Counted from the first letter of the stretch, positions 21,531-32,960 are shown. The stretch is 64,000 nucleotides of DNA from Calamus simplicifolius (GCA_900491605.1 UESW01001668.1:46694-110693); one strand, 5' to 3'. The notes: generated by a model not told the origin, from the letters alone. Numbers and translations: made by a program.

Positions 21531-22529
21531 CCCATCTCCGAGAGCATCGTCCTAGCTCTGGGAACATCATCCTAGGCCAGCTCCACTGTCCCCTGTTTCG
21601 GCTTCTTCCCCGATGGCCGTCCTCGAGTCTAGTCGGAAGATCCCCACTCTCTCCAAGTAAGGATAAGAAGGCTACATGTAGTGGATTCTTCCAAAGGCCA
21701 CGTTGTGTGCATGGGGTCTTCCAAAGGCTAGGTGGGCTCCCAGTTGACTCCCAAGGCATCGTTATCCCGGATCTCTTCATCTCAACCAGCGATATCCACC
21801 AGAACCTTCCCGACTCGGGCGTCTCTGACTTCCTCCTGGCTTGGCGATAGCACAGCCATGACGCCCCGCCTCCTAACCAGCTCTCGGACGACTCCCGACA
21901 ACCCGAATCCGAGCTTTCGGGTCTGTCCCGGTGTCGACCGACTGCATCTCAAGGCCAAATTCTGGCCTCAACTCTGTCTTTCATGCCAGTCTCCTCCGCT
22001 CTTCCCCAACATACTTTCTCAACTCCAGATGGTTTCTTCCAGTTTCAGCATCTGGCTCAGCTCTTGGCGGCCTATCCTAGGCGGGTCTCTTTCTAAGCGG
22101 CCTCATCCTCGTTGGCCTCATCCTTGTCAGTCTTGGCTCGTTGGCCTCATCCTTGTCAGTCTCGGCAGCAATCGGTGACGTGGCACTGGCTCCTTGCATG
22201 GCTTCAACACACCCTCTAAGCCAATCCCTGTCACACCAATAACTCTTAGCAAAGTTCTCAAGCTATTCTGCAAATCGGTCAACCCATCCAGATTTGACGG
22301 GGTCTACTCACCAACTCCACATGGCCTCCATGTGCTTGACAGGACTCGACCCAGCCACCCATTCGAGACTTGGCCTTAAACTCTGACATGCCAAAAAGGA
22401 AGCAAGCCTCATCAATGTTGCCATCACCATAAATGCTCTGATAAATACCAATATCACCAGTATCAGCTCTGATATTTCATCCATAAAAGTCATCATTATA
22501 AGGCTTCAACTACTACAGACTCCATGCAT

Positions 22530-22537
22530 CTATAAAT
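22530..22537 (+). promoter_or_regulatory. TATA box of LTR copy B
   Basis: CTATAAAT in the same context as at 8005-8012 (CCATGCAT before, TGGGTAAGAGTGA after). Confidence 0.55.
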
Positions 22538-22849
22538 TGGGTAAGAGTGATCCTCGACGAGGTAACAACAACAAACTCACAATACTACTAAACGCTCATT
22601 TTTGCTCACAGAGAGCACGACTCTAAGCCTCTCTTTCTTTTCTCTTTTGAGCTTTCTCAAGCTTACAGCTATTGCTCAGAGCACTGACTTGAGTGTTGAA
22701 AGGTTTCCGCTGGAATCTTCGATCCCCGGGACTTATTTGCAAGCTCCCAAGTGCGAAGAGCTTGCCGAATGATCCTGGGCTTGCTGGAGGAGGTGGAGGA
22801 GGTGATCGGACGCTCACAAACATTCAAGAAGGGTAATCTGGCGTCATCA

Positions 22850-23606
22850 TGCATGGTGCACAAAAACTTTTTCCAACCACATTATAAACAAGAGAATGTC
22901 TCGTTGGCCAGCCCTTTGGCTGCACAAAAGACTTCAGAGATGATCCATGAGCCTGCGTTGCTCCTGGCTGCTGCCTGAGTCGGTGGCCCTTAATGCCTGT
23001 CCCAGGGTTTAGCCTGCCTCTCTGTGCCTGGGGGTGGATGGGTGGTGCAATACAATGCTTGTAATATTATAGCGTCCAGCACTGGCAGGAAGGGTCGGTC
23101 GCTAGAAGCATCGCAGCCGGCTGGTCACGAACGCAGAACAGGCTGTGCGCAAGCAATTGATTCTTCTAACGTCCACCCGCGGGTGGGAGAGGAGTAATGG
23201 CGAGGGATCCACCCCACCTGAGATGTGGAGAAGCTAGCACCGTGCCTGCGGACGACCCTGTTCCCACTTGCTGGCGAGCGAAGCTGACACGCTCCGTGGT
23301 TAATGGCACCGGCCCGCGACGAGGAAAGATGCATCTCCGTGAGACAATGGAGCCACCCAACACGGGCCGCCATGGAATCTGTGAACGTAGATCATATTAG
23401 AAATTTCTTTTAATTATGCAGTTTAAATTTTAATTTACATAATCATAATGGTTAAAATCTTTGAATAAAATAAATTTTATAATAAATGATAAAATTAATT
23501 ATTATAATTATTTTTTTGGTACAATATTATAATTATTATTTAAATAAAATAAATAATAAATCGGTTATACGGTCACAAAAGAGAGATGCTAACAGTGAAC
23601 ACCTTT
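22850..23606. other. Unique spacer between the LTR element and the CACTA element
   Basis: About 540 bp of moderately GC-rich sequence, then AT-rich DNA from 23400. I see no gene. A perfect 14-bp palindrome CCACCCGCGGGTGG is at 23173-23186. Short open frames on both strands here show no family I recognise. Confidence 0.6.
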
Positions 23607-23642
23607 CACTACAAGAAAATTTAAATATACACTACAAGAAAA
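23607..23642 (+). repeat. Left terminal inverted repeat, present twice
   Basis: CACTACAAGAAAA at 23607-23619 and again at 23630-23642, 23 bp apart, with an AT-rich spacer. Only the second is followed directly by the GCGACGC subterminal repeats. Confidence 0.85.
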
Positions 23643-23644
23643 AT

Positions 23645-24190
23645 AAAATATTGCGACGCCCAAATGCGTCGCAATTGCGTCGCTAAACATGCTATTGCGA
23701 CGCAATGACGGCGTCGCTCAGATGTCCGTCGCAATATCCATTTGTCGCAATTGCGTCGCAATATTGCGACTCTCTGCGACGCAACATGCGTCGCAATATT
23801 GCAACGCATCCATATGTGTCGCTAAATTAAAAATTAAATTATAATATTTAAATTATTATTAAATATTACGATGCACTCAATTGCGTCGCAATATTGCGAC
23901 GCATTTCGTTGCGTCACAATATTTAATAATAATATTTTGATATAATAGCGACATAATTTGCGTCGCTAAAGCGTCGCAAATAAAAATTTTTTAAAATATT
24001 GCGACGCAAGGGCATTGCATCGCAATATTTATTAAAAATATTTTAGATATAATAGCGACTCAATTTGAGTCGCTAATGCATCGCTATTAAATTTTTTAAA
24101 TTATTGCGACGCCAGGTCATTGCGTCGCAATATTTAATAATAATATTTTGAAAATATTAGCGATGCAATTGCAGTCGCTAATGCATCGCT
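23645..24190. repeat. Left subterminal repeats of the CACTA element
   Basis: Many direct and inverted copies of TTGCGACGCA and TGCGTCGCAA, often as head-to-head pairs around a few bases. Subterminal motif clusters of this type are the usual binding sites for the TnpA-type protein. Variants with CpG changed to TpG or CpA (GCATCGC, GCGATGC) are common. Confidence 0.8.
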
Positions 24191-24399
24191 AAAAAATTTT
24201 TTTTAAAAAATAAAAATTTAAAAATTAAAACGGTTAATACAATTTCGTTACATTTAAATATTGATCAAACATTTTCACTCATAATCCAAACAATAATCAT
24301 TCAATTTCCAAAAATAATTATATATTAAAATTTTGAAGTTTTTTTACAACATAAAAAAAAAAAAAAAATACATCAAGAATCTGAGCGATCACGTGGAGG

Positions 24400-25862
24400 C
24401 TGTGGAGGCTGAGACTCTGCGACAAGCGGCTAACCATATCCCGCAAATAATGCATCTCATCTCGCATGTCTGCAACCTCCTGATCCCGGCCTCGCATACG
24501 ATCCTCAAAATCCTGCTCGACCTCCTGCGAACCTCCTCTGCAATAGATCTGCGAAGGTCTCTAAACGCTCGGGAGGAAGATCACCAGAAACTCGCGAGCT
24601 GGAGGCCTGATGGGGAAAAAATGTAGAAGCTCTAGTGCCCAGACCATAGACCCTGCGGTCTCGTGGCTGGGCACCAACAGCCTCCAAAAACACACGCGAC
24701 TCTCCTCTGCTGAGAGTTCGACGGGCGTCTCCCCATCAGTAGAGTCGACCTGCGATGCCTGGGAGCGAAGCTCCTCGACTCGTGTCTTTAAATTATGAAA
24801 TCAATAATAAATGAGTTAATAAATTTCTGAAATAAAATTTTAGAAATTAAACAGATACTACATAAATCTAATTTCTTACCGCAACCTCCCGTGATCGCGT
24901 GTCGACCCAGGAACCGTCCCTCCTGGTGTGTGTCGCCCTGAATAGACGAAACTCACCAGGATCTCCGCCCTCCTGCTCAGACTATAACAATAAAAAAAAT
25001 GATATTAATACAAATATTTGTAAATAACTAAAATAGTAATTAAAATATTTATGTTTTCTTACCATACGCCGTCTGTGCTCCTGAATCGAAATGGAGCCCG
25101 AAGTATGACGGGAGAGACCCGTGCCAGGACCGCCCTTCTCAGATCGGCGGTTCGTGCTGGCTGATGCGGACCTCCTGCGCCAGCCATCGGACTCCCAGGC
25201 CTGCTGCCACTCGTGCCAAATACCCTCTGGCACGTGCGCAGGACGCTGACCCGATGACCTCCAACGATGAAGCATGTCGGAGTATCGGCGTCGCGTCAGA
25301 GCCTCCCATGCTGCCCTAATGGCATCATGGGTGGCAGGATCCCACGTAAACTTTTTCTGCATTAAAATAAACAGTTAGTTTCTGAATTTATTAACTTTAA
25401 GAAATTTTATATCACTGATAAATTGTATTTAATAAGTTTACCTGAAACTCAGAAAAATAAAACTCCCTCGTGGCTGGAGATACGTGGCGCCAATCGTAGC
25501 CACTGGGATCTGCACGCCTCTGAAATACGGCGCTGATGTGGCTGGATACATGATGCTGCTCAATGAATCTGTTAAAAAAATGCAATGTTTATAAGTAATT
25601 GACTTAAAAACATAAACATATATTTTTAATTAGTATATACTTACATCCCCTGAGCATCAAGTCGAAGTACGGTGCGGCCGATGGTGGAAGAACTCTCGGA
25701 GGTCTGTGCCGATCGGCTGGATGGTAATACTGCTGGAGAGATCGAAGGCTGCGCTCTGCTGGAGATCCAAACTCTCCATCTCCGACGCTCATGTGATCTG
25801 ATGCGCAGGGCTACGTCCCTGCTCACTCCGTCTGTCGTCGGTAGATCTACCTCTGCCCTCAT
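24400..25862 (-). CDS. TnpA-like CACTA protein (Transposase_24 type)
   Basis: A multi-exon minus-strand gene. The clearest exon (24982-25362) encodes KKFTWDPATHDAIRAAWE, a Trp-rich WHEWQQAWESD block and GGPGTGLSRHTSGSISIQEHRRRM, the pattern of the plant Ptta/En-Spm transposase family. The next exon (about 24393-24880) encodes RVFLEAVGAQPRDRRVYGLG and a stretch ending near 24393 with Arg/Asp/Ser. Upstream, 25604-25862 encodes an Arg/Ser-rich N-terminal region. Exon boundaries were not all resolved; GT-AG-like signals lie near 25060, 24890 and 25640. In En/Spm the second protein binds subterminal repeats and assists excision. That role is inferred from family and position. Confidence 0.65.
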
Positions 25863-25966
25863 ACTGAAAATACTAAAGATTCACACAATTAAATTACGAT
25901 TAATGATTGACTATGTAAAAATTTAACACTTATAAAAAAAAGTTAAATTTTAAAAAACCTTTATGT

Positions 25967-28900
25967 TTAATCGGTGTCATTTGTTTCGTGAAATGTTGGT
26001 TCAACATCCGATGCCGTATCGGATTGCGAATCAGTTTCATTATCATCGGAAGGAAACCGAACATTTGCATCCGCAATTTCTTGGACATCACCATTTGGAT
26101 CTCTAAGTGATGTTTCAGGAGCCCTTGTGTCGTCCTCAATTGCATGCATTTCCATCTCATCCTCTTGAAATGCAGGGCACTCGGCTGATTGACTTGATGA
26201 ACTCTCCTCTAATACGATTGTTGAACGTGGGACGATTTTAGAAACGGCCCACCAATCTCGCTTGTCGTTGCGCAAACTTGGATATCCGCAGTAAAAGACT
26301 TGCTGAGCTTGGGATGCAAGGATGAATGGGTCATATTTCTGCAATCTTCGTCGATGGTTCACTTCAACCAAATTGTAGTCGTTATGAACCCTTTTGCCCA
26401 CAGGAACTATCGGATCGAACCAATCACAACGAAACAATACGGTTCGTTTCATAGGCCAACCGGGATATTCAACTTCAACCACCTCTACTAACTTTCCATA
26501 ATAATCCTGCATATTTGCTCCAACACTTTCTCCTTTACACACACGCCCCAGTTCTGCGTGCCTCTTGAAGCTGCTAATCGTTCAATCTGAAATTTGTACC
26601 CATTTACAAAATAGCCAGTAGAGGTTGTTACGGTCTTCAATGGCCATTGCGATAGACATTTAATGAAAATATTGTCGGTTGTCGACCATGGACCGTTGAC
26701 CTATAAATTAATAAGCTATTGACATCCAATTCAAAAATAAAGCCATTATCGAAATTGATTGAGTGATACTACTCACAAATTCATAAAACCAGTAAGCAAA
26801 CTCCGTTTCTAATTTCTGCCCAATTGCAACTTGACTGATGTCGGGATTCATCTGTCGTTGTCTATCACAAAACATCCTTATGGGATGAAAAGGATGAAAA
26901 CTACTGTTAGAAATTAAATATTATGGTATATTGTATTTAAATTAAAATTTCAATTTAGCATTGAAGTATACACTTACTCAATATATGGATCGACTTCTCG
27001 ACAGTTCATTAGGATGTAATAATGTGCTGCATTATACTCCATATCGCTAAGATTTCTTGACTTCTGCCCACCAAATGAACGGCCGATAGCTTTAAAAATT
27101 GATATTCTACCGTCATTAGCTTCTGCTTCGTCCACACATACGTCATCGTTACGACCATGATTTCGGCTCCTCGTGTGGACGTGACCCTCAAAGTAATGCG
27201 AGGCAAAAGCTGAAACTTCTTCGACCAAGTGTGCATTGCATATAGAACCTTCAACCCTTGCCTTATTACGCACATTATTTTTTAACTTCTTAAGATACCT
27301 ATATGTAAAGTTGCAACAAAAAATTAACGAATTTTTCAAGCAATGAAATAATATTTGAAATGTCAACATATCTTAATGATGTATATATTTACCTCTCGAA
27401 AGGATACATCCAGCGATACTGCACGGGACCAGCTATGCTCGCTTCGTATGGCAAGTGAACCGGTAAATGCTCCATTGAGTCAAAAAAACTGGGAGGAAAT
27501 ATTCGCTCAAGCTTGCATAAAATAATTGGAATTTCCTCCTCAAGCCTTGCCATGGATGCAGAAGTAATGACTGCGGCAGATAACTCCTTGAAGAATAAGC
27601 TGAGCTCCGTAATTGCCTTCCAGACATGTTGCGGAAGCAACTCACGAAAAGCTATAGGTAATAATCGTTGCATGAAAACATGGCAGTCATGGCTCTTCAT
27701 GCCGAACAACTTGAGCTTATGCATGTCCACACACCTACCGATATTTGAGGCATAACCATCTGGAAATTTTAACCCTCTAAGCCAGTTACATAAAACTTCT
27801 CGTGAATTTCTGTCAAGAGTGTAACATGCTTTAGGATAGGTCCCATCGGCACTCCTTCTCAAATCACCTCTTCTGCAGTACTGATTAAGTTCTTCTCTTG
27901 ACTTTGCAGTATCTTTTGTTTTTCCCGGGATGTTTAGCACCGTGTTAAATATGTTATCAAAGAAATTTTTCTCGATATGCATAACATCCAAGTTGTGCCG
28001 GATGAGATTTGTGCTCCAATAAGGCAAATCCCAAAATATACTTCGCTTCTTCCAGTTATGTTCTTTACATATACGGCTATTTATTCTATCTGCATCTGGT
28101 TCCCATGCATACATCAACCCCAAATGCTCTATAGAATCAAATATATCCGTGCCGGACCTAACCGGTTCGGCAAATTTTGTGACTGCTTTGTTCTTCCGGA
28201 AGGCGATCAAGTTACGCCTGTAAGGATGATTTGGGGGCAAGAACTTCCTATGGTTATCAAACCATGACTGCTTACCACTCTTCTGCAATGTAAATGCATC
28301 CGAATCATACATGCAATGAGGGCATGCCAGACGTCCAGCAGTGCTCCAACCAGACAACATTGCATATGCCGGGAAATCACTTATTGTCCACATCAAAGCA
28401 GCTCTCATAAGAAATTTGTTTCATAGAAATGTCGTAGGCTACCACTCCTGTTTCCCACAACATTTTCAATTCGGCCACCAACGGTTGCAGAAAGACATCA
28501 ATCTTTTCCTTTGGATTTGATGGTCCTGGAACCAAAACGGTTAAAAACATTGCAGTATCTTTCATGCACTTCCACGGAGGAAGGTTATATACAGTCAGTA
28601 TCACAGGCCAACATGAATACTGTTGCCCCGCTTGACCAAATGGTTGGAAGCCATCGGTACAAAGACCTAATCTCACATTCCTTATATCTTCAGCGAAATC
28701 AGGATGATTTTCATTGAAATGCTTCCAAGCCTTTGAATCTGATGGATGCCGCATTTCATCCTCTTTAGATTCATGTTCGGCATGCCATCTCATATCAGCA
28801 GCTGTTGCCTCAGATCTGTATAATCTCTGCAGGCGTGGGGTAAGAGGAAAGTAATGCATCCTCTTGTAAGGCACACTTTTCCTCCTACTTGTACTGGCTC

Positions 28901-29644
28901 CTCCTTCGTGTTTTTGTACCTCGATTGCCCACAAATCTTACACCATCTCAGCTCTGAGTCTTCACCCCAAAATATCATACAATTGTTCAAGCAACAATCG
29001 ATCTTATTAACTGGGAGCCCAAGCCCACGCAACAACTTCTTTGTTGCGTAAAAACTGTCTGCTGCAACATTATCATTTGGCAAAATTTCTTTGATTAACC
29101 CAGCTACAGAATTGAACGCCTTTTCTGATAATCGATGTTCTGCCTTAATATTCAACATTCGAGCAGCTGTAGACAACTGGGAATGACCCTCACAACCAGG
29201 ATACAATTCTTGATTTGCAGCACGCAACATATCGTAAAATTGTTGTGCATCTGGATTTGGTTCTTCCATAAATGTATTCTGATTGAATTCATTACCCGAT
29301 GCATTCATCACCATTTGTTCATATGTGTTTAAATTCACAAATGGTTCATCTACGGGAATTGACTCTTGTTGGCCTATAAGCTGCTGGAATATCCTCTGGT
29401 TCACCATGACAGTACCNNNAAATTGATATTCTACCGTCATTAGCTTCTCCTTCGTCCACATATGTCATCGTTATGACCAAGATTTCGGCACCTCTACTAA
29501 CGGCCGATACCTAATCCTAGGGCCATCCATCCAGTCAGGTTGGCTACATGCAAATGCGATAAATTCTTCCAATCCATTCAGAAAATCTGGATTAAGCAAG
29601 CCATCTTTTATCCTTGCATACATCCACGAGCGAGCCCCGCTCAT
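25967..29644 (-). CDS. TnpD-like CACTA transposase
   Basis: Multi-exon gene. An ATG at 29642-29644 starts MSGARSWMYARIKDGLLNPD, the transposase-associated N-terminal domain. After the assembly gap, 28377-29400 encode a segment with CWPVILTVYNLPPWKCMK, then the Transposase_21 core (27800-28408: ACPHCMYDSDAFTL, HNLDVMHIEKNFFDN), then DUF4218 (HDCHVFMQRLLPIAFRELLP; PVQYRWMYPFER). A 94-bp intron (27299-27392, GTAAAT...TATAG) leads to YLKKLKNNVRNKARVEGSI. Later exons (about 26770-26890 and 25967-26680) encode DUF4216 (VNGPWSTTDN, GCK-like GVCVKGES, RCDWFDPI, YPSLRNDKRDWWAV). The gene ends with TAA at 25967. The domain order is that of CACTA transposases and most blocks are open, so only the gap region leaves its integrity in doubt. 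Confidence 0.82.
27299..27392 (-). other. Intron in the TnpD-like gene
   Basis: On the minus strand the donor is GAG|GTAAATATA and the acceptor is TTTACATATAG|GTATC. Splicing joins RWMYPFER to YLKKLKN, the contiguous sequence expected in this family. Confidence 0.8.
29417..29419. other. Assembly gap (NNN)
   Basis: Three Ns lie in the transposase gene. The sequence right of the gap (29420-29495) is a near-copy of 27098-27172 in the same gene, so the join may be wrong. Confidence 0.95.
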
Positions 29645-29649
29645 TTTTG

Positions 29650-30756
29650 ACCGACTTATACAAAGTCTGGTAAACCATTAAAGGAAACCACATTATAAAA
29701 CTATATTAGCATTACTAAATATATAACTAAATTATTTCTTTACAACTAAGGTTAATAACAACCATTTAAATATTTATAACTAAACCAATTTTTTTTAGAC
29801 AACTAAGGTCCCTACCCTGCAAGGCGGCCACGGCTACGATCCTTGGCGTGCTAGCAAGGACCGAGGCACAGGTTCATGGGCTAATGCTAGGGCTTGAGTT
29901 CGGGTCGGGCCGCAAGGCGGTCCGTTTAATCATGAGACTTCACAAGCATTCAAGTGTCCTAAATTAATTCTACCTTCACTCCATGTCTAAAAGGTAAGGC
30001 CCTATCCCATTCAAGAATATTTTTTGTGATATGTTATTCTGCTATTAATTATCATCGATCGGTTACGTTGAAATTTCGGCAGCATTTCCCCATATGTTCT
30101 CCTAAATGTGTGGCATATAAGCCACACTAGGAGAACGTATGAGCAAATACAAACCGCAATCTCACCCAACGATGATTAATAGCAGACTAACATATCGCAA
30201 AAAATATTCCCAAACTGTCCACCAGGACAATTTGAGAATTTGCAAGACTAAGGCTTACAAATTCTCAAACGGGTCTAAAGGTTATAGTGCTGTGATTAAT
30301 AATATGGAAGTCCGAAGACAATCGAACTTATGCTTGTTATTCTTAACTTCTTGTCAATTATACATATATAGGAATAGTGTTCTATATATAGTCACTGACT
30401 TCTTAAGATTATTGTGTCGAATACAAATGTTTGTGAAGACTAAAATATAAATCATTGAAACTACTAATTTGTTGCTGCAAATTAAATAATAATACAACAG
30501 ACTTTCTATCTAGCATTACATAATTTAATGCATCATTCAGTTTGAGCAGAATGTAAATAATCAAGACATAACAATTGTAAATAACTACAAATGCACAAAT
30601 ATTATTGCATAAACATTCTGCTTAAATTAATTATTGCATAAACATTTGCAAATTAAATAATAATACAACAGACTTTCTATCTAGCATTACAAATTTATTG
30701 CATAATCAAGACATAACAATCAGTCTATCCAAAGAGCTCCGACTAAATTTTTTTTT
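29650..30756. other. Non-coding part of the CACTA element upstream of the transposase ATG
   Basis: AT-rich sequence with no protein family that I recognise. It includes a GC-rich patch (29815-29935) and a hairpin with arms 30091-30114 and 30121-30141. If the promoter call at 31630 is right, most of this is first-intron sequence. Confidence 0.55.
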
Positions 30757-30779
30757 TTAAAGAAGACAAAAACCATTTT

Positions 30780-31425
30780 TTTTTTTTTTTGACAGATTTT
30801 TTTGGCCGGAGAAGACAAAATGGGGGGGGGGGGTTACCATTTTTTTTTTTGGTGGCCTGGCCACCGTGGCCAGCCACTGCCGGCCACTGGCCGGAGAAGA
30901 CAAAATGGGGGGGGGGGGTTCCCCCCCGTTACCATTTTTTTTTTGACCCTGGCCACCGTGGCCAGGCCACTGCTTGGCCGTGGCCGGAGAAGACAAAATG
31001 GGGGGGGGGTTTCCCACCCCCCTGTTACCAAATTTTTTTTTTTTTTGACTGTGGCCTGGCCACCGTGGCCAGGCCACTGCCGGCCACGGCAGCGGCCGTG
31101 GCCGGAGAAGACAAAATGGGGGGGGGGGTTTCCCCCCCTGTTACTTTTTTTTTTTGACAGTGGCCTGGCCACCGTGGCCAGGCCACTGCCGGCCAGGCAG
31201 GCCGTGGCCGGAGAAGACTAATGGGGGGGGGGTTCCCCCCCCCCCTGTTTTTTTTTTTTTTTACAGTGGCCTGGCCACCGTGGCCAGGCCACTGCCGGCC
31301 ACGGCAGCGGCCGTGGCGGAGAAGACCCCCCCCCCTGTTACCAAATTTTTTTTTTTTTACAGTGGCCTGGCCACCGTGGCCAGGCCACTGCCGGCCACGG
31401 CTTTGGCCGGAGAAGACGGCCACGG
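30780..31425. repeat. Hairpin-forming GC-rich minisatellite, six units of about 100 bp
   Basis: Six units at about 30851, 30945, 31050, 31159, 31265 and 31361. Each has a long inverted repeat; in the full form the arms are AGTGGCCTGGCCAC and GTGGCCAGGCCACT with one central base. Units are separated by a run of Ts, a GGCCGGAGAAGACAAAATGG block and runs of G and C. All frames through it are spurious. Confidence 0.88.
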
Positions 31426-31473
31426 TCTTGGCCGTGGCCGGAGCAAAATTTTTTTGGAGGGTGGGGGGCTTAC

Positions 31474-31600
31474 CTCGGTCGAGAGAGACGCGGAGTTGGA
31501 GGAGACGCCGGGGAGCGGAGCACCAGAGGGGGGGAGCCGGAGCAGCGAACGGTGGGAGCCGATTTTTTTGGGGAGGGCGGCGGCTAGGTCAAGACGGGGA
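31474..31600 (-). other. Probable non-coding first exon of the TnpD-like gene
   Basis: On the minus strand, downstream of a TATA box, the sequence is CT-rich like a plant 5' UTR (TTCTCTTCTTCTTCTTCCCC, CTCTCGACCGAG). It ends at a canonical donor CCGAG|GTAAGCC at 31473/31474. No long open frame starts here. The next exon would carry the ATG at 29644. Inference from composition and splice signal only. Confidence 0.45.
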
Positions 31601-31622
31601 AGAAGAAGAAGAGAAGGCCGGT

Positions 31623-31630
31623 GTATATAT
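31623..31630 (-). promoter_or_regulatory. Candidate TATA box of the CACTA transposase gene
   Basis: ATATATAC on the minus strand, immediately before a CT-rich transcribed-like stretch and immediately after the GCGACGC-rich subterminal region. Confidence 0.45.
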
Positions 31631-31634
31631 GAGT

Positions 31635-32960
31635 AATTAGCGACGCAATAATTGCGTCGCTAATTGGTCGCAATATTTTTTTTAAATTTATTATGTATTA
31701 GCGACGCATTAATGCGTCGCTAATCCATCGTTAATTTGGCTTTATTATATTTTATGAAAAAAATAGCGACGCAAATAATTGCGTCGCTAACTTGGCGCCA
31801 ATGTCCGGTGGGAAAATTATTTTTATTTTCTAGGAATTACGTCGCTAAGGCATCGTAATATTTTTTTAATATTTTTAATTGATTAAAAATAATTTATGAT
31901 AATAATTGTGATGCATACAGTGCATCGCAATAATTTTTAATATTTATAAATGATAATATTATAATTTATGATAATAATTATGATGCAATTTGCATCGTAA
32001 TATTTTTTTAATATTTTTAATTAGATATATTTATTTAAAAAATATTGCGATGCAAATATGCATCGTAATATTATTTTTTTTTATTTATTAATACTGATAA
32101 AAATTATATTTACTAAAAATAATTGCGACGCATATTGCATAATATTTGTTTATTTTTTTTTCTAAAATGCATCGCTACGGCGTCGCAATAATTTTTTAAT
32201 ATTTATAAAATAATATTTATATTAATGTTAATAATTGCATCGCAATATTTTTTTAAACTTTTAATTACATATATTTATTTAAAAAACATTGACGCAACTT
32301 ATGCATCGCAATATTATATTTCTTTTATTTATTAATACTAAAAAATTATATTACTAAAAATAATTACGATGCATACATTGCGTCGCAATATTTATTTTTT
32401 TTTCTAAAATGCATCGCTCGCAATAATTTTTAAATATTTATAAATGATAATATTTATAATTAATGATAATAATTGTGACGCAAAATTGCATCGCAATATA
32501 TTTTTTAAACTTTTTAATTACATATTTATTTAAAAAACATTGCGACGCAACTTATGCATCGCAATATTATATTCTTTTATTTATTAATACTAATAAAAAT
32601 TATATTTACTAAAAATAATTGCGACGCATACATTGCGTCGCAATATTTGTTTATTTTTTCCTAAAATGCATCGCTACGGTGTCGCAATAATTTTTAAATA
32701 TTTATAAATGATAATATTTATAATTTATGATAATAATTGCGATGCAAATTGCATCAAATATTTTTTTATATTTTAATTACATATATTTTTAAAAAACATT
32801 GCACGCAACTTATGCGTCGCAATATTATATTTCTTTTATTTATTAATACTGATAAAAATTATATTTACTAAAAATAATTGCGATGCATACATTGCGTCGC
32901 AATATTTGTTTATTTTTTTCTTCTAAAATGCATCGCTACGGTGTCGCAATAATTGTTTAA
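31635..32960. repeat. CACTA right-side subterminal repeats, inner block
   Basis: AT-rich DNA with GCGACGC/GCGTCGC pairs. From about 32040 a roughly 260-300 bp larger unit recurs several times (TTACTAAAAATAATTGCGACGCATACATTGCGTCGC and neighbours), so the block is itself tandemly amplified. Confidence 0.75.

Larger units (their letters stand above)
1..22849 (+). mobile_element. Non-autonomous LTR retroelement in tandem internal-LTR-internal-LTR form
   Basis: Positions 1-1076 match 8709-11249 once the solo LTR inside the latter is removed, and 1077-8315 match 11250-22849 once their insertions are removed. The window therefore holds internal, LTR, internal, LTR. The LTRs begin TGATGGGGCC and end CATCA. 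A primer-binding site follows the first LTR, and a purine-rich tract precedes each LTR. I find no gag or pol coding in the roughly 1.46-kb internal region, so the element is non-autonomous (LARD-like). The PBS and termini resemble those of the Tat-type Gypsy element nested inside it. A normal element has only two LTRs; a further LTR is expected left of the window. The 3' boundary at 22849 is set by the LTR end CATCA followed by unrelated sequence. Confidence 0.8.
11250..22849 (+). repeat. LTR copy B of the non-autonomous element, interrupted by a Tat-type Gypsy
   Basis: TGATGGGGCC at 11250 to CATCA at 22849. Without the Gypsy insertion and its 5-bp duplication it is about 2.6 kb. It matches LTR copy A, including the minisatellite and TATA box. 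A short tandem duplication (GACCTCTGTGAGCTAGTGG..., about 20708-20765) is present here only. Confidence 0.75.

Noticed and set aside
30757..31640. Pro/Gly/Trp-rich frames of 100-160 codons on both strands
   Set aside because: Produced by the hairpin minisatellite with G and C runs; no family and no codon-like pattern.
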